Assembly: GCA_037384425.1 (NCBI GenBank)
Contig: JARROA010000028.1
Location: 1 to 64,000, forward strand
Length of the DNA: 64,000 nt
Source of the DNA: Thiodiazotropha sp037384425
Lineage (GTDB): Bacteria; Pseudomonadota; Gammaproteobacteria; Chromatiales; Chromatiaceae
Direction of reading: 5' to 3'
Made by a program: the position numbers and the translations under genes
Notes under the pieces: model-generated
Told to the model about the DNA's origin: nothing
The model's input: the letters and a program-made list of their open reading frames with translations, nothing else
The model's database searches: none
Shown here: in pieces, positions 60,598-64,000 of the stretch
Layout of the letters: each line of letters begins with the position of its first letter
Position numbering within the stretch: the first letter of the stretch is position 1

Positions 60598-61938
60598 TCA
60601 GACCTTCTCGAAGAGTGCGATGGATTCCACATGCGCGGTGTGCGGAAACATGTCCATGACGCCGGCGCTGAGCAGACGATAGCCCTGTTCATGCACCAGA
60701 ATGCCCGCATCCCTGGCCAGGGTGCCGGGATAGCAGGAGACGTAGACGATGCGCTCGGCACCCAAACCGGGCAGGTGTGCCAGCACCTCCTGCGCACCGC
60801 TGCGGGGCGGATCGAGCAGTACCTTGTCGAAGCGCTGCGTCAGCCAGGGCTCCTGCTCCAGGGTGTTATAGAGATTGGCGGTATAGAAGGTGGTATTGGA
60901 TATGTTGTTGCGTTCGGCATTTTCCCGTGCGCGGGCCACCAGGCCCGCCTCCCCCTCCACCCCGGTCACGCTGCCGGTCTGGCGTGCCAGCGGCAGGGTG
61001 AAATTGCCGAGACCGCAGAACAGATCCAGCACCCGGTCCTCAGGTTGCAACTCCAGCATCTCCACCGCCCGGTGGATCATCTGGCGATTGATGTCGCTGT
61101 TGACCTGGGTGAAGTCGCTGGGCAGGAAATGGAGCCTGAGATCGAATTCCGGCAGCTCGTAGGTCAGTTCAACGCCGACCCCGTCCAGCGGTCGCACCGT
61201 CTCCGGCCCGCCCTCCTGCAGATAGATTGAGACCCCGTGCCTGGGCCCGAATTCGCTGAGTAGGGAGAGATCTTCTGCACTGGGTGTTTCCAACAAACGG
61301 AAAATCAGCACACAGGTCTCGTCGCCCATGGCCATCTCGATCTGCGGCACCTGGTTAGGGGCGGAGAGCCCATCGATCAAGGTGCGCAACTGCGGCAGCA
61401 GTTCGCCGACCCGGGGATGCAGGACGTGACAACAGGTGATATCGGCAACCCGCGAAGACCCCCGTTCACGAAAGCCCACCAGCGCCCCGCCCTTTTTCGG
61501 CACGTAGCGGACACCCAGTCGCGCCTTGCGGCGATAACCCCAGGCCGAGGCGCCGACCAGAGGGGGTAATACCTCGTCGGGCGCGACCTTGCCGATGTGT
61601 TTCAGTGCATCCAGCATGGCCTGCTGCTTGGCCTGGATCTGTGCCGCGTGCGCCTGGTGCTGGAGGGAACAACCACCGCAGATGCCGAACTGCTCGCAAC
61701 GGGGTTCCACCCGCTCCGGCGAGGACTCCAGGACCTCGACCACCCGGCCCTCGTCATACTTGCGCCAGCGTCCGGTATAGAGGAAACGGACCCGCTCTCC
61801 CGGCAGCGAACCGTGAACGAAGGTGGCCTTGCCGTCCAGGTGAGCCACCCCCTTGCCGTCGTGGGTCAGGGACTCGATCGTCGCCTCCACCGGCTCGCTC
61901 GGAAGCCGGTTTCTCCTCCGCCTCCTTCCCATGCTCAA
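60598..61938 (-). CDS. rlmD: RlmD, 23S rRNA m5U1939 methyltransferase
   Basis: 446 residues. N-terminal TRAM domain (AHLDGKATFVHGSLPGERVRFLYTG), a [4Fe-4S] motif CEQFGICGGCSLQH near residue 82, SAM-binding VLDLFCGLGNFTLPLA near 305, the catalytic Cys in YVSCYPGTLARD near 398, and the conserved SAGVMDMFPHTAHVESIALF tail. Methylates uridine 1939 of 23S rRNA. Overlaps the end of cysM by four bases. Confidence 0.96.
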   Translation of the reverse strand: MSMGRRRRRNRLPSEPVEATIESLTHDGKGVAHLDGKATFVHGSLPGERVRFLYTGRWRKYDEGRVVEVLESSPERVEPRCEQFGICGGCSLQHQAHAAQIQAKQQAMLDALKHIGKVAPDEVLPPLVGASAWGYRRKARLGVRYVPKKGGALVGFRERGSSRVADITCCHVLHPRVGELLPQLRTLIDGLSAPNQVPQIEMAMGDETCVLIFRLLETPSAEDLSLLSEFGPRHGVSIYLQEGGPETVRPLDGVGVELTYELPEFDLRLHFLPSDFTQVNSDINRQMIHRAVEMLELQPEDRVLDLFCGLGNFTLPLARQTGSVTGVEGEAGLVARARENAERNNISNTTFYTANLYNTLEQEPWLTQRFDKVLLDPPRSGAQEVLAHLPGLGAERIVYVSCYPGTLARDAGILVHEQGYRLLSAGVMDMFPHTAHVESIALFEKV

Positions 61939-62828
61939 TCGGCGGGAAAGACGTCGGTCGAGAGGTAGCGATCCCCCCGGTCGCAGATGATCGCCACGAT
62001 CACGGCGTTCTCCACCTGCTGCGAGAGCTTCAGCGCCGCCGCCACCGCACCGCCGGAGGAGATGCCGGCGAAGATGCCTTCGCGGGCGGCCAGCTCGCGG
62101 GTGGTCTCCTCTGCGTCCTCCTGGGAGACGTCGATGATACGGTCGACCCGGGAGGCGTCGTAAATCTTGGGCAGGTACTCTTCAGGCCAGCGCCGGATAC
62201 CGGGAATGCTGGCGCCTTCCATCGGCTGCACGCCGACGATCTCCACATCCGGATTCTGCGACTTGAGATAGGTGGAGGTGCCCATGATGGTGCCGGTGGT
62301 GCCCATGGCGCTGACGAAATGGGTGACCTCGCCCTGGGTGTCGCGCCAGATCTCGGGCCCCGTGCCTTCGATATGGGCCTGGGGATTGTCCTGGTTGGAG
62401 AACTGATCCAGGATCACGCCCTCGCCGGCGGCCTCCAGTTCACGTGCCTTGTCAATGGCTGCCTCCATGCTGCCCGCCTTGGGGGTCAGCACCAATTCGG
62501 CGCCATAGGCCTTCATCACCGCCCGACGTTCCACGCTCATGTGCTCCGGCATCACCAGGATCATGCGGTAGCCCTTGATGGCGGCCGCCATGGCGAGGGC
62601 GATGCCGGTGTTGCCGCTGGTGGCCTCGATCAGCGTGTCCCCGGGTTTGATGGTGCCACGGGCCTCGGCGTGCCGGATCATGCTCAGTGCCGGTCGATCC
62701 TTGACCGAACCGGCCGGGTTGTTGCCTTCCAGCTTGACCAGGATGGTGTTGCTGGTCTCGCCCGGGAGTCGTTGCAGCCTGACCAGGGGGGTATTGCCGA
62801 TGAAATCTTCGATGGTTTTGTAGTTCAT
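61935..62828 (-). CDS. cysM: CysM, cysteine synthase B
   Basis: 297 residues, PLP-dependent. Makes cysteine from O-acetylserine with sulfide or thiosulfate. The PLP lysine is in NNPAGSVKDRPALSMI near 41, the substrate loop is EATSGNTGIALAMAAAIKGYRMILVMPEHMS near 68-99, the phosphate loop is SAMGTTGTIMG near 175, and the end holds GIFAGISSGGAVAAAL. The RRWPEEYLPKI segment favours CysM over CysK. Confidence 0.94.
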   Translation of the reverse strand: MNYKTIEDFIGNTPLVRLQRLPGETSNTILVKLEGNNPAGSVKDRPALSMIRHAEARGTIKPGDTLIEATSGNTGIALAMAAAIKGYRMILVMPEHMSVERRAVMKAYGAELVLTPKAGSMEAAIDKARELEAAGEGVILDQFSNQDNPQAHIEGTGPEIWRDTQGEVTHFVSAMGTTGTIMGTSTYLKSQNPDVEIVGVQPMEGASIPGIRRWPEEYLPKIYDASRVDRIIDVSQEDAEETTRELAAREGIFAGISSGGAVAAALKLSQQVENAVIVAIICDRGDRYLSTDVFPAD

Positions 62829-63052
62829 GGACGCGATTCTACCCTGTTTCAGCGGGAAAAATCACAACCGCGACTGTTGTCGTGGGGCCGCCTCCCACCC
62901 AACCTGCGGAGCAAACTGCAGGATGTCTCCACTGGCCCCGACACCCCAAGCTCCGGCGACCCCGTTGGATGACAAATCCGCCCCCATTCCCGAACCAAAC
63001 GCCAAATGTTCTATAGTTAGAAAAAAATCAGAATCGATATGGAGGTGAAAGC

Positions 63053-63481
63053 GTGCAAACGATCAATCAGTTACTGCAGACCAAAGGCTCTCGAGTCGAA
63101 ACCGTGGCTGCGGATGCCACAGTCTTCGAAGCTTTGACGATCATGGCCGACAAAGGCATCGGTGCGCTCGTGGTGTTGCAGGACAACAAGCCGGTCGGCC
63201 TCTTCTCGGAACGGGATTATGCCCGTAACATCATCCTTAAAGGCAGAACCTCCAAACAGACCAAGGTCTCCGAGGTCATGTCTTCCCACGTGGTGGTCGC
63301 GCATCCGGATCAGAGTGTCGAGGAGTGCATGGCCATCATGACCGAAAAACGGGTCCGCCACCTTCCGGTCATGCAGGGTGACGAACTGATCGGCATCATC
63401 TCCATCGGCGACCTGGTAAAAGCGATTATCGAAAACCAGCAGTTCATGATCGAACAGCTGGTCAACTACATCAGTAGTTGA
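63053..63481 (+). CDS. CBS-domain pair protein
   Basis: 142 residues, GTG start after GGAGGTGAAAGC. Two CBS repeats make up the whole protein (about 10-70 and 75-135): VETVAADATVFEALTIMADKGIGALVVLQDNKPVGLFSERDYAR and VVVAHPDQSVEECMAIMTEKRVRHLPVMQGDELIGIISIGDLV. Stand-alone CBS pairs bind adenosine nucleotides and regulate partner enzymes. No partner is evident here. Confidence 0.92.
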   Translation: MQTINQLLQTKGSRVETVAADATVFEALTIMADKGIGALVVLQDNKPVGLFSERDYARNIILKGRTSKQTKVSEVMSSHVVVAHPDQSVEECMAIMTEKRVRHLPVMQGDELIGIISIGDLVKAIIENQQFMIEQLVNYISS

Positions 63482-63694
63482 GTACCGCAGGACACTTTGA
63501 CGCGGACCGCCGGGTACGCGCTGAGAGCCATAAGCGATCAAAAAACGCCCGCCCCATTACCTCGCGGCTGGATTCCGTTCGCCGACACTCAGTCTTGAAG
63601 TCTTTTCTCGCATCGTCCAGCCGGACGCATTGAGGCTAACAGAGGATCGAATATCGGGTATCCTTTGCCCTGGCAACAACAACGGAACCACAGC

Positions 63695-63988
63695 ATGAAG
63701 TTTTCCTTCCCCTGGCTTGCGACCGGTATCGGGCTGTTACTGGCGATGGTGTTGATTCAATCGGGTGTCCTGGGCGATGCGGAGGAACGGAGGCTACCCC
63801 TGCTGACCCTGCTCTTCATCAGCGAGTTCGGCTTCCTGGTCACCGCCGCCGGCAGTTTCTTCGCCGGCAGAGCGCTGCGTGCTCAGGCCCGAAACTGGTC
63901 CAACCTGTTCCTCACCCTGGCCTGCGGGGCTCTGGCTATCGCCTTCTTCACCCTCGGCATACGGCTGTGGCAAGGCAGCATGGGCTGA
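63695..63988 (+). CDS. small membrane protein of unknown function
   Basis: 97 residues from the ATG at 63695 (MKFSFPWL); an earlier in-frame start at 63665 adds ten polar residues. Three hydrophobic helices (about 6-22, 34-53 and 66-86) separated by short charged loops. Conserved in appearance to small unknown gammaproteobacterial membrane proteins, but no family is recognised. Confidence 0.65.
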   Translation: MKFSFPWLATGIGLLLAMVLIQSGVLGDAEERRLPLLTLLFISEFGFLVTAAGSFFAGRALRAQARNWSNLFLTLACGALAIAFFTLGIRLWQGSMG

Positions 63989-64000
63989 AACGGGCGGTGC

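Noticed and set aside
61605..62972. 455-codon open frame opposite rlmD and cysM
   Set aside because: Crosses two well-supported genes on the other strand and reads as their shadow.

Overview
The window looks like chromosomal DNA of a facultatively anaerobic, motile gammaproteobacterium. Gene content (clade II N2O reductase, several c-type cytochromes, formate dehydrogenase with a DsrMK/Hdr-like electron-transfer pair) recalls sulfur-oxidising Chromatiales relatives such as Sedimenticola or Thiodiazotropha. That placement is inferred from remembered protein resemblance, not from a search. No rRNA, tRNA, CRISPR array, transposase or prophage was seen.

Layout. 1-1.3 kb: AT-rich accessory DNA, with a DUF1963 (YwqG-like) gene between attC-like sites that resembles a mobile integron cassette. 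1.2-5.7 kb: small secreted or NTF2-like proteins, a diheme cytochrome, then the distal end of the nos cluster. 2.9-14.2 kb (minus strand): nosZ, two cytochromes c, a NosB-like membrane protein, nosD, nosG, nosH, nosF, nosL, nosY and an unknown anchored protein. FNR-type boxes lie upstream of nosZ and of the diheme cytochrome gene. 14.5-17.3 kb: an unusual ZnuA-like/Sco fusion, a small secreted protein and a UbiA-family prenyltransferase. 17.5-23.9 kb: pentapeptide-repeat protein, a chemoreceptor with a sigma-28-type promoter, citrate synthase, a MOT1-type molybdate transporter and a DUF4399 protein.

24.1-34.6 kb (minus strand): one long formate dehydrogenase operon, DUF3305-DUF3306-ferredoxin-TorD-TAT peptide-fdhA-fdhB-fdhC-NarI-like-HdrD-like, preceded by a sigma-54-type promoter. 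The 5' end of fdhA appears damaged. 34.9-37.9 kb (plus): moaA-fdhD-HTH/PBP regulator, divergent from the fdh operon. 39.1-48.3 kb: moaB and a sensor kinase/NtrC-type regulator pair (minus), diverging from tupABC-mobA-mobB-moeA, which has a strong sigma-54 promoter. This is a coherent Mo/W unit: metal import, cofactor synthesis, FDH maturation, the enzyme and its regulators.

48.3-64 kb: housekeeping genes. These include a ScsD-like thioredoxin, Tpx, a lysine-rich/acidic membrane protein, SEL1/SH3 protein, methylthioinosine phosphorylase, peroxiredoxin, hemerythrin, a purine phosphoribosyltransferase, NagZ, FliL, a peptide ABC importer with an embedded L,D-transpeptidase, CYTH, RlmD, CysM and a CBS protein.

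Together, formate oxidation can feed the quinone/cytochrome pool while N2O reductase disposes of electrons, with Mo/W supply regulated alongside. The most unusual items are the ZnuA-Sco fusion beside nosZ, the sigma-54 wiring of fdh and tup, the cassette-like left edge and the fdhA 5' lesion.
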